Source of the DNA: Neptunomonas concharum
GTDB lineage: Bacteria > Pseudomonadota > Gammaproteobacteria > Pseudomonadales > Balneatricaceae
Assembly (NCBI RefSeq): GCF_008630635.1
Contig: NZ_CP043869.1
Location: 1,240,001-1,304,000 of the forward strand
Reading direction: 5' to 3'
DNA length: 64,000 nucleotides
Shown: positions 14,095 to 20,158 of the stretch, piece after piece
Layout: each line of letters begins with the position of its first letter
How positions within the stretch are numbered: the stretch's first letter is position 1
Translations under genes and position numbers: made by a program
Notes under the pieces: generated by a model
Database searches by the model: none
Seen by the model: only the letters and a program-made list of their open reading frames with translations
What the model was told of the DNA's origin: nothing

Positions 14095-14802
14095 ATTTTC
14101 GTTCCTTGACAGATATGCCGCCAGACTAAGCACAACCAAACTCAGCGTGGCGAAGACCTGAATAAATACAATGTTTGTTACGAACGATGCCCTACATTCT
14201 CCAAAGGCATATCCAACGTTTGTAAGAGTACCGACGTTTAGGGCTAATGTAACTGCCTCGGAGGCAGAGTCTATTGTTGGCAAAGCAGTGTATGCTGCAG
14301 CAGAATAAAAGAATATTTCAAAATAACTAAAAAGCGCTAAGCGAATTCGCTCACCCTTTTCTAGCCCCGTAGCGGATTCATGCTTCTGGAAGACGTCGCA
14401 ACCAAAAGCGTAAGCAATCTCATAGCTCCGCGAGAAAAGACGTATTATGGCAATCGCAGACAATGTTTGTGACAACAGAGAGCTCGGTGTATAAAAATAT
14501 AGAGCCAAACAAAAAATCGCCAAGGCAATGCTGGAAAATAAATTAAATTTGTTATTTGTCTCTACATATGACTTTAGCGCTTCCTTGATACTATCATCTG
14601 GAATTCTGCCCTTGATGCGGGATTTGAAGCGAAACGCCCACCAATAATCCGGACTTACAATAAGCGTATGCTCATGCCCACACTGCCAATCAGCAATCGG
14701 ACATGGGAGCTGCTCCTTGTCAAATGGATAAAGCATTCTTTTGGTGGTGTACGCAATTATCCCGTACAGAATGAATGACAATATAAAAACGCCTGGAGTC
14801 AT
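14089..14802 (-). CDS. Multi-pass membrane protein, integron-cassette gene
   Basis: A minus-strand protein of 237 residues. Membrane segments are visible at about residues 3-18, 88-107, 112-122, 155-175 and 210-231. NVGTLTNVGYAFGEC near residues 190-204, placed before the last membrane segment, faintly recalls a two-TM potassium-channel pore loop (TxTVGYG), but the filter residues are not conserved, so I do not assign a channel. It begins 7 bases after a GCCTAAC/GTTAGGC core and ends in attC site 3, so it is a complete cassette. Confidence 0.7.
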   Translation of the reverse strand: MTPGVFILSFILYGIIAYTTKRMLYPFDKEQLPCPIADWQCGHEHTLIVSPDYWWAFRFKSRIKGRIPDDSIKEALKSYVETNNKFNLFSSIALAIFCLALYFYTPSSLLSQTLSAIAIIRLFSRSYEIAYAFGCDVFQKHESATGLEKGERIRLALFSYFEIFFYSAAAYTALPTIDSASEAVTLALNVGTLTNVGYAFGECRASFVTNIVFIQVFATLSLVVLSLAAYLSRNENA

Positions 14803-14830
14803 AAGTGATGCCTAACATTTTATTCATCAG

Positions 14831-15060
14831 CGTGCGCGATATCATTCCTTACTTAAAAGTCAGAAATCGTTCTAACACATTATTTCTAATAAGCTTTTTT
14901 GGAAGGAGTACTCAGGTGGCTTCCCTGTAAATGCGCATGCGTAATATCATTCTCGCGTGCGCGCACTGTCTTCCTTGAGCTTGGTGTAACCTGTTCGATT
15001 CTAGCTTGGATCGGTGTAATGTCCATAATAAAAGTACCGGATAGCGTTAGACAAAGTGGT
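14831..15060. repeat. Array repeat R, copy 7
   Basis: GTGCGCGATATCATTCCTTA, AGCTTTTTTGGAAGGAGTA, GCTTCCCTGTAAATGCGCATG, TGTCTTCCTTGAGCTTGG, GATTCTAGCTTGGATCGGTG, AAAGTACCGGATAGCGTTAG. The right end runs into AGGCTGGTGGCTGATTAAAA, a possible remnant of the rha terminator, and then the LexA box. Confidence 0.82.
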
Positions 15061-15086
15061 TAGGCTGGTGGCTGATTAAAAAATAA

Positions 15087-15102
15087 CTGTATTTATTTAC
15101 AG
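15087..15102. promoter_or_regulatory. LexA (SOS) box
   Basis: CTGTATTTATTTACAG matches the gammaproteobacterial LexA consensus CTGT-N8-ACAG perfectly, with the usual AT alternation, and is followed by a TATTGT-like -10 region. The next gene downstream is the endolysin at 15217, separated by a terminator hairpin. Confidence 0.8.
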
Positions 15103-15178
15103 TATTGTATTGTTTTTTCGATACAGATTGAGTACGCTAATTCCTAAGTTGCGAAAGCGCTCTCCTTTTTGGTTTCTG

Positions 15179-15203
15179 AGCCTCGCTTTTGCGGGGCTTT
15201 TTT
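15179..15203 (+). terminator. Rho-independent terminator between LexA box and endolysin
   Basis: AGCCTCGC-TTTT-GCGGGGCT followed by six T. A transcript started at the LexA box would meet it just before the endolysin start, so read-through or antitermination would be required for expression. Confidence 0.72.
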
Positions 15204-15216
15204 GTGGCTGCTGTTT

Positions 15217-15714
15217 ATGAGAATGCGCTGGTGGGCCTTAACTCTGAGCTTGATATCGGGTTTTGAGGGGTTACGTCAGGCCGCTTATCTCGATCCAGTC
15301 GGTGTGCCTACAATCTGCTTTGGCCACACCCAAGGTGTGATGCTCGGCGATACTAAGACGCTTGAGGAGTGCCACGATCTGCTGGCCGAGGAAGCCGAGT
15401 ACTTTGCTGAGGTGGTGTACTACTCAACGGATTACCGTTTATCCGATGAGGAGTACGCGGCTTATGTGTCATTCACGTACAACGTGGGTGCTGCCAACTG
15501 GAAATCATCCACCTTATTGAAGTTCCTGAACAGTGGCCAGCGGTTAGAGGCGTGCCACCAGCTGCCTCGCTGGGTGTATGCCAAGGGTATCAGGCTGCCG
15601 GGTCTGGTAAAGAGAAGAGAACAAGAGCACGATCTGTGCATTAAGGGAGCTTTAGCGCTGCAATACAATGCCTTGCAAGCCCCGCAATCGCGGATGTTCA
15701 GGAGGTACCCCTGA
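15217..15714 (+). CDS. GH24 phage endolysin (lysozyme), rearranged C-terminus
   Basis: A protein of about 165 residues from the ATG at 15217 (or 15223); an upstream TTG at 15169 lies within a terminator and is rejected. SGFEGLRQAAYLDPVGVPTI then FGHT carries the catalytic Glu and the E...D/T active-site pattern of the T4-lysozyme-like GH24 family. A hydrophobic N-terminus (WWALTLSLI) might serve as a signal-arrest anchor. The last residues (QAPQSRMFRRYP) differ from the duplicate tail at 16799-16896, which ends ALQSRDQ, so the original 3' end has been displaced by an insertion carrying repeat copy 8 and hicAB. Degrades peptidoglycan at lysis. Confidence 0.88.
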   Translation: MRMRWWALTLSLISGFEGLRQAAYLDPVGVPTICFGHTQGVMLGDTKTLEECHDLLAEEAEYFAEVVYYSTDYRLSDEEYAAYVSFTYNVGAANWKSSTLLKFLNSGQRLEACHQLPRWVYAKGIRLPGLVKRREQEHDLCIKGALALQYNALQAPQSRMFRRYP

Positions 15715-15717
15715 ATT

Positions 15718-15860
15718 ATATAAGACACGATGTCTGCAAGACTCGCACTATCTTCCTTGAGCTTTACGCTATGCTTTGATTCTAGCTTGGTTCGGTGCAA
15801 TTTCCAAAATAAAAGCACCGGATAGGGCTAGACATAGTGTTCAGATGTCGCTCAGTCTGG
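15718..15860. repeat. Array repeat R, copy 8 (right half)
   Basis: ACGATGTCTGCAAGACTCGC, ACTATCTTCCTTGAGCTT, GATTCTAGCTTGGTTCGGTG, AAAGCACCGGATAGGGCTAG and ACATAGTGTTCAGATGTCGC follow the consensus. It is the last copy, on the far side of the endolysin, and is followed by the same GCTCTGCATTGACAGAAAA phage fragment as copies 4 and 5. Confidence 0.82.
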
Positions 15861-15962
15861 GCTTCAAAAACCTGCTCTGCATTGACAGAAAAAGGAGAAG
15901 GGGTTTCTGTGCCGTATATGAGGTGTCGAAACTTCTCACATATAGAAGCTCCAATCCCCAAC

Positions 15963-16062
15963 CCCGCGTAATACTATCGGCACAGACGGCTTCCGCTGTC
16001 TAGAGGCAGTACGGGACAACAAAGTCAAACTTATACGATCCCATTGCCGAGCCTTTGAGGGG
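15963..16062 (+). pseudogene. Two fused fragments of rha
   Basis: ACTATCGGCACAGACGGCTT CCGCTGTCTAGAGGCAGTAC matches intact rha at about 12359-12400. It then jumps to CAAACTTATACGATCCCATT GCCGAGCC, matching about 12718-12745. The middle of the gene (about 320 bp) is deleted. Written here as separate stretches; together they are unambiguous. Confidence 0.78.
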
Positions 16063-16083
16063 CTTACTTAAATAGTTTATTTA

Positions 16084-16128
16084 TACCTCTGGTGGTATGA
16101 ATAATTGAAAAACATACCGCCAGAGGTA
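16084..16128. promoter_or_regulatory. Inverted-repeat operator upstream of hicAB
   Basis: TACCTCTGGTGGTATG and CATACCGCCAGAGGTA are inverted repeats with 15 of 16 matches, separated by 13 bp, 37 bp before hicA. The antitoxin HicB with its ribbon-helix-helix domain is the expected ligand for autoregulation. Confidence 0.78.
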
Positions 16129-16164
16129 TAATTAACATGACTGTATTAAGCAAGAGATAGCTAA

Positions 16165-16347
16165 GTGAACAGCAGGAAGCTGATTAAGATGATTGAAGAG
16201 GATGGTTGGTATTATGTTCGAACAACAGGAGATCACCACCACTACAAGCACCCAGAAAAGCGAGGGTTGGTTACTGTAACGCATCCTGTTAAGGATATTC
16301 CGAAAGGCACAGTAAACAGCATACTGAAACAAGCTGGGCTGAAATAA
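16165..16347 (+). CDS. hicA: HicA toxin (mRNA interferase)
   Basis: A protein of 60 residues, GTG start, with the full HicA signature: MNSRKLIKMIEEDGWYYVRT, then GDHHHYKHPEKRGLVTV and IPKGTVNSILKQAGL. The catalytic His of the dsRBD-like fold (DHHHYKHP) is present. HicA cleaves mRNA and tmRNA and is neutralised by HicB, encoded 38 bp downstream. The pair lies with repeat copy 8 between two copies of the endolysin 3' end, which makes it a passenger of an insertion. Confidence 0.92.
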   Translation: MNSRKLIKMIEEDGWYYVRTTGDHHHYKHPEKRGLVTVTHPVKDIPKGTVNSILKQAGLK

Positions 16348-16385
16348 CCCGGCGCTGTTAGCTTAGTTAGCGAAAGGAGTAAAGT

Positions 16386-16793
16386 GTGATGAGATATCCG
16401 GTAGTGGTTCACCATGAGGATGGTTCCGCTTATGGGGTGACGGTTCCAGATATACCCGGCTGTTTTTCAGCAGGTGATACGATGGATGACGCCCTAGAAA
16501 GCGTAAAAGAGGCAATCCAAGGCCATTTACAATTATTGGCTGAAGATGGCGAGGTCGCGCCTGTGGCAACCAGTGTAGAAGCGCATGTAAGTAATGAGGA
16601 CTATGCTGGTGGTGTGTGGGCGCTGGTTGAAGTAGATGTAACGCCTTATTTAGGGAAGTCAGAGAAGGTGACTGTGACGATTCCTTCCATTGTTTTACGG
16701 GGTATTGAGGGGGCGGTTCAATCAGGAAAAGCAAAGAACCGCTCAGCGTTTTTAACGGATGCGTCTATCCAGTTATTGGGTGGGCGTATCTGA
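16386..16793 (+). CDS. hicB: HicB antitoxin
   Basis: A protein of 135 residues (GTG at 16386, or ATG one codon later). The N-terminal half (RYPVVVHHEDGSAYGVTVPD, then GCFSAGDTMDDALESVKEAI) is the HicB partial RNase H-like fold that caps HicA, and the C-terminal half (VTVTIPSIVLRGIEGAVQSG, RSAFLTDASIQLL) is a ribbon-helix-helix DNA-binding domain. It should bind the inverted repeat at 16084-16128. Complete and intact, with hicA upstream in the usual order. Confidence 0.92.
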   Translation: MMRYPVVVHHEDGSAYGVTVPDIPGCFSAGDTMDDALESVKEAIQGHLQLLAEDGEVAPVATSVEAHVSNEDYAGGVWALVEVDVTPYLGKSEKVTVTIPSIVLRGIEGAVQSGKAKNRSAFLTDASIQLLGGRI

Positions 16794-16798
16794 TTGCT

Positions 16799-16896
16799 AG
16801 GTCTAGCGAAGAGAACAAGAGCGCGATCTGTGCATTAAGGGAGCTTTAGCGCTGCAATACAATGCCTTGCAAGCCCTGCAATCGCGAGATCAGTAA
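16799..16896 (+). pseudogene. Duplicate 3' end of the endolysin gene
   Basis: AGAGAACAAGAGCGCGATCT then GTGCATTAAGGGAGCTTTAG and onward is about 95% identical to the endolysin at 15613-15700. It ends in CTGCAATCGCGAGATCAGTA A, giving the tail REQERDLCIKGALALQYNAL QALQSRDQ in the endolysin frame. It marks the right flank of the hicAB insertion and probably the original C-terminus. Confidence 0.85.
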
Positions 16897-16950
16897 CTTA
16901 CTTTTTGTGAGTAACACCAACATAGTGCGCATAAGCAGCCCTGTTTTGGG

Positions 16951-17130
16951 TTAGCAATTGCCTTTCTTTGCTTGTCCTGGTGGGCAAAATTTACCTTTAT
17001 TTTCTGTTTTACTCTCTTTAGTTTGTGCTTCTACTTCGACACCGCCTACCTCGCCTTTGACTTGGTGTAATTTACAGCCGCTCATAGAAAGCGATAACGA
17101 AACCATGGCTAGTGCTATTAATGTACGCAT
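16951..17130 (-). CDS. Small lipoprotein (59 residues)
   Basis: A minus-strand gene of 60 codons from the ATG at 17130, with GGAG 5 bases upstream. MRTLIALAMVSLSLSMSGC carries a signal peptide and lipobox (SMSGC). The mature part is short, charged and ends with a CPPGQAKKGNC motif (two cysteines). No family recognised. It sits just outside the recognisable phage repeats, so it may belong to the chromosome flank. Confidence 0.7.
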   Translation of the reverse strand: MRTLIALAMVSLSLSMSGCKLHQVKGEVGGVEVEAQTKESKTENKGKFCPPGQAKKGNC

Positions 17131-17155
17131 GTAATCTCCAAATATTTATCTAACT

Positions 17156-17340
17156 TTAAAGTTCAATTTCCATGGGTTGATAAACTAAACCAGCAGATTC
17201 GCCTATATCACCACTGCATTTGAACCCATACTTTTTGTATGCAGGAACCGAGGATAAAGACGCCTTTACCGTTACAGTTTGGGTTCTTGCATGCTTTAAA
17301 GCCGCTGTTATCAGGCTTTTTCTAATGCCTATCTTCCATT
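17156..17340 (-). pseudogene. GNAT acetyltransferase C-terminal remnant
   Basis: A minus-strand frame without a start reads QWKIGIRKSLITAALKHART, VKASLSSVPAYKKYGFKCSG, then GLVYQPMEIEL and a stop. The Q/R-x-x-G-x-G/A-like loop, the ASxxxxxAYxKxGF helix-strand and the PMxxxL ending are the C-terminal half of a GNAT fold. It starts within the last codons of the hydrolase gene at 17329-18387, so a deletion probably joined the two. Confidence 0.65.
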
Positions 17341-18387
17341 GTCCTTAAAATCACTGGGTTCTCCAAAGTGTTTAGCGTCGCGTAAACGGCCTAATGCCCC
17401 TAAGATTTCTGCCACGATCCGCTGGTGGTTGTCTTGCCTGGTTGTGTTAGGTATTTCATGGCAAATCTCATCCTCTCCCTCAAGCGATAGTATTTTTACC
17501 CCTTTTTCGGTGCATAGGCTAAATGCGCTAAAGGGTGTGGCTGATGCAATCTCTATCGTTTGCAGCTTGGGGATGTTCATCATCGCTTTTGCCGGCTCAA
17601 GTGTCGGGTTGGCGTTAGCGGATAGATGAATCAGGGTGGTTCGACTGTTGGTATTTTCCAGGCTTTGGGTATCCAGCGTTTTTGTCAGTTCTGGATTGAT
17701 AACAACGATTGAGGTTATGCGCGGGTCTAGCTGAGCTTTATCAAATACGCTATTCGCAAGATTATCCAAGTCTACTTTGTTTTTTAATAACCACGGGCAG
17801 TCAATGTTCACGCCGGTCTGTTTGCAGGATGCTTTGTATTTGTCAGGGCTGATTTTGCCTCCGGCAAGCGTCAACATGGTGGTGCCGCCAAGAAAGAAGC
17901 CAACGCCAGCGATGTTTTTGTTATCCGCGTTTTGGCTCAATAAAGGGATATTATTAAGGTGCGATAGCCCTAAGCGCACATCGCTTGGCCGTAGCCAAAG
18001 TTCGTTCACGGCTTGGCTGGGCGGTATCTCATTATGCTGCGGTGGCTTTGGGGTGACGACTATATATCCCTGTTTAGCGAGTGCAGCCGCTATCCAGCCA
18101 CTGTGTGTGAATGATGATCTCATTCCGCCATGTGCCAAGGCTATAACAGGGTGTTTTTCCGGGTAAATTTTTGCGTCACGCGTGGCTTTTATGGATGCAA
18201 ATATTCTGTTGTTGCCGAACTCATGATCATAGCGTGCTTCTTCAGTAGGGTACCAATAATAGATCTCGATGTTTTTACCACGATCTTCGCTATAGATAGT
18301 CTGTATGGTTAAGCCAGAATGCATTTGTGCATGTGCCTTAAATCCAAAAAACAGTAGCGCTATCAGTAGGGTGGTTATCTTGTTCAC
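17329..18387 (-). CDS. Alpha/beta hydrolase (PAF-acetylhydrolase/dienelactone-hydrolase type) with substituted nucleophile
   Basis: A minus-strand protein of 352 residues with a signal peptide (MNKITTLLIALLFFGFKAHA). Residues about 35-50 (IEIYYWYPTEE), 80-90 (HPVIALAHGGMRSS, oxyanion region) and the nucleophile elbow follow the family of predicted dienelactone hydrolases/PAF acetylhydrolases. At the elbow, however, the sequence is GVGFFLGGTTML where GxSxGG is expected: the Ser codon position is TTT, one base from TCT. The protein may be inactive as an esterase or use another residue. Its last codons overlap a GNAT remnant, so the C-terminus may be truncated. Periplasmic. Confidence 0.75.
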   Translation of the reverse strand: MNKITTLLIALLFFGFKAHAQMHSGLTIQTIYSEDRGKNIEIYYWYPTEEARYDHEFGNNRIFASIKATRDAKIYPEKHPVIALAHGGMRSSFTHSGWIAAALAKQGYIVVTPKPPQHNEIPPSQAVNELWLRPSDVRLGLSHLNNIPLLSQNADNKNIAGVGFFLGGTTMLTLAGGKISPDKYKASCKQTGVNIDCPWLLKNKVDLDNLANSVFDKAQLDPRITSIVVINPELTKTLDTQSLENTNSRTTLIHLSANANPTLEPAKAMMNIPKLQTIEIASATPFSAFSLCTEKGVKILSLEGEDEICHEIPNTTRQDNHQRIVAEILGALGRLRDAKHFGEPSDFKDNGR

Positions 18388-18465
18388 GCTCGTATCCTTG
18401 TTGGTTATTCAACTGTTATAAGCGGCGATAGTTTCCGATGTTATGCGGGTAAGTACAAGTGGTGG

Positions 18466-20154
18466 TTATAAAGGCTGGCCCGAGTCGCTTGTCATAACCC
18501 GGTTTCTGCCTTCGTTCTTAGCGTGGTAGAGCGCTTGGTCGGCTTGCGCGATCAGTGCTTCAATAGAGAGCTTGTCAGGCTGGTTGGTAGTGGCGACACC
18601 TAGGCTGATCGTTACTTGGCCGTAGGGGTGAGGGATCTCCAGTTGGGTGATCGCTTGGCGTAATAACTCGGCGTATTCGGTGGCCTGCTCGCGTGAGGTG
18701 TTAGGTAAGATAATGGAGAACTCTTCGCCACCATAACGGGCGACGCATTCTCCTTCACGGCGTAGATGACTAGAGAGTGTTTGCGCAACTTGCTGCAGAC
18801 AAGCATCGCCTTCGGGATGGCCGTAGTGGTCGTTGTATGCTTTAAACCAGTCTATATCGACCATAATCAAACTAAGAAAGTTGTTATGTCGGCAAGCTCG
18901 GTTCCATTCTCGCGCTAAATATTGATCAAAGAACCGCCTGTTTGGGATTTGGGTCAGTGCATCGGTTTGGCTTAAATTGTGGAGTTGTTCGTTGGCAAGT
19001 TTGAGATCGTTGTTCGCTTTTTCGGTTTCTGCATGGGCTGTTTTTAGTTGATCTTCTGCGGCATATCGCGCTTTCGCAAATTGATCGAAGGCGTGGCCAA
19101 GAATGCTGATCTCATCGCGGCCTTGGGTTGGAATACGAACCTCTTTGCCATCCATACGTGCATTAACGGCTGAGTAAAGTAGATGTAGGCGCTCTAATAC
19201 ATGGTGTTTTATATAAAAAATCACAACAACAGTCATGATGACCATAAAGAGTGTGATGAGTGATAGGGTAATCAGTGTTGTTATTACTTGTTTTTGGTGG
19301 GTTTCAATTTCTTCCCGCGTGATCTGCTTAAGAGCTTGGTAGTAATTAAAGGTTGCGCTAGTGATCTTTTGCGCCAGTACACGGGTTTCTCTCGCGCTTG
19401 AAAGTGTAGCGCGTTCTGATTTCAGGGTAGGGCCTCTTTCCGTAAGAATTTGTTGAGTTAACTCATTGATAGGATTACGTAATTGCCTCAAAGTTTCTGA
19501 TGAAGGACTTAGCGCATTGAGTTTTGCTTGATGATCTTTAATCGCGTTATGCAGCTGCGCTAGTTGGCCTGGGCGCTCCGCTCTTAAGGAGGTAGCACAG
19601 TAGCTGAGGGCGCTCAAAGCATGCAGTGTAAATCGTGTATCGGTTTGCGTTGCTAACAAAGGAAGCTGTTGCTCTAGTGTGTTTAGCTGCTCAAAGAGCG
19701 AATCAATTCTTAACAGCAAAGCGGACTTTAGCTGATATTCGTTCTCTAGTTGCTGATTAAACCTTTCAAGACTATTGAAATAAGGCGTTTGCCATTGATC
19801 TATAATACTGAGTTGTTTTACGTCGAATGGGCTGGTGGGATTACTTAATCGATCTCTGACCGACTGGTAGATCTGTATGAGGTTTTCGCTGTTATTACTT
19901 CGTTGGCCGTTGCTACGATCGACACCCACTAAGCTTTCAAATACTTCAGAGGCAATCAGCTCGGCATCGCGTGTTAGTTCCGCTGCAGTCATCACACGTT
20001 CAAAATGATTTGTTGATAATGCGTTAAAGCTAAGAAACTGTTCATAAAGGCTATAAGTAGAGGCTGCCATCGCAAGAAAATAGCAGGTAAATAGCGTAAT
20101 AATCGACGTATTTAGCCGTGTGCCAATACTGTGTCGCCAATCTAAATAAGACAT
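18466..20154 (-). CDS. Membrane diguanylate cyclase (HAMP-GGDEF)
   Basis: A minus-strand protein of 562 residues from the ATG at 20154 (MSYLDWRHSIGTRLNTSIIT); the longer frame would overlap the preceding gene by more than 100 bp. Two membrane segments (about residues 15-40 and 310-335) bracket a helical periplasmic domain of about 270 residues. HAMP (RLHLLYSAVNARMDGKEVRI) and coiled coil follow, and then a GGDEF domain with intact YGGEEFSII and DALTQIPNRRFFD. The inhibitory I-site RxxD is absent (RREG). It synthesises cyclic di-GMP. The gene starts 5 bases after the stop of a periplasmic amino-acid-binding protein gene, which suggests that the binding protein delivers the signal. Confidence 0.9.
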   Translation of the reverse strand: MSYLDWRHSIGTRLNTSIITLFTCYFLAMAASTYSLYEQFLSFNALSTNHFERVMTAAELTRDAELIASEVFESLVGVDRSNGQRSNNSENLIQIYQSVRDRLSNPTSPFDVKQLSIIDQWQTPYFNSLERFNQQLENEYQLKSALLLRIDSLFEQLNTLEQQLPLLATQTDTRFTLHALSALSYCATSLRAERPGQLAQLHNAIKDHQAKLNALSPSSETLRQLRNPINELTQQILTERGPTLKSERATLSSARETRVLAQKITSATFNYYQALKQITREEIETHQKQVITTLITLSLITLFMVIMTVVVIFYIKHHVLERLHLLYSAVNARMDGKEVRIPTQGRDEISILGHAFDQFAKARYAAEDQLKTAHAETEKANNDLKLANEQLHNLSQTDALTQIPNRRFFDQYLAREWNRACRHNNFLSLIMVDIDWFKAYNDHYGHPEGDACLQQVAQTLSSHLRREGECVARYGGEEFSIILPNTSREQATEYAELLRQAITQLEIPHPYGQVTISLGVATTNQPDKLSIEALIAQADQALYHAKNEGRNRVMTSDSGQPL

Positions 20155-20158
20155 ACCA

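Noticed and set aside
15169-15216. TTG start of the endolysin
   Set aside because: It lies inside a terminator hairpin and adds residues that do not fit GH24 endolysins; ATG codons at 15217 and 15223 are better.
5672-15860. CRISPR array
   Set aside because: The repeats are 120-250 bp, spaced by whole genes, and no short repeat/spacer pattern or cas gene is present.
5672-15860. Insertion sequence or MITE family
   Set aside because: No transposase, no consistent terminal inverted repeats and no target-site duplications are visible around the repeat copies.
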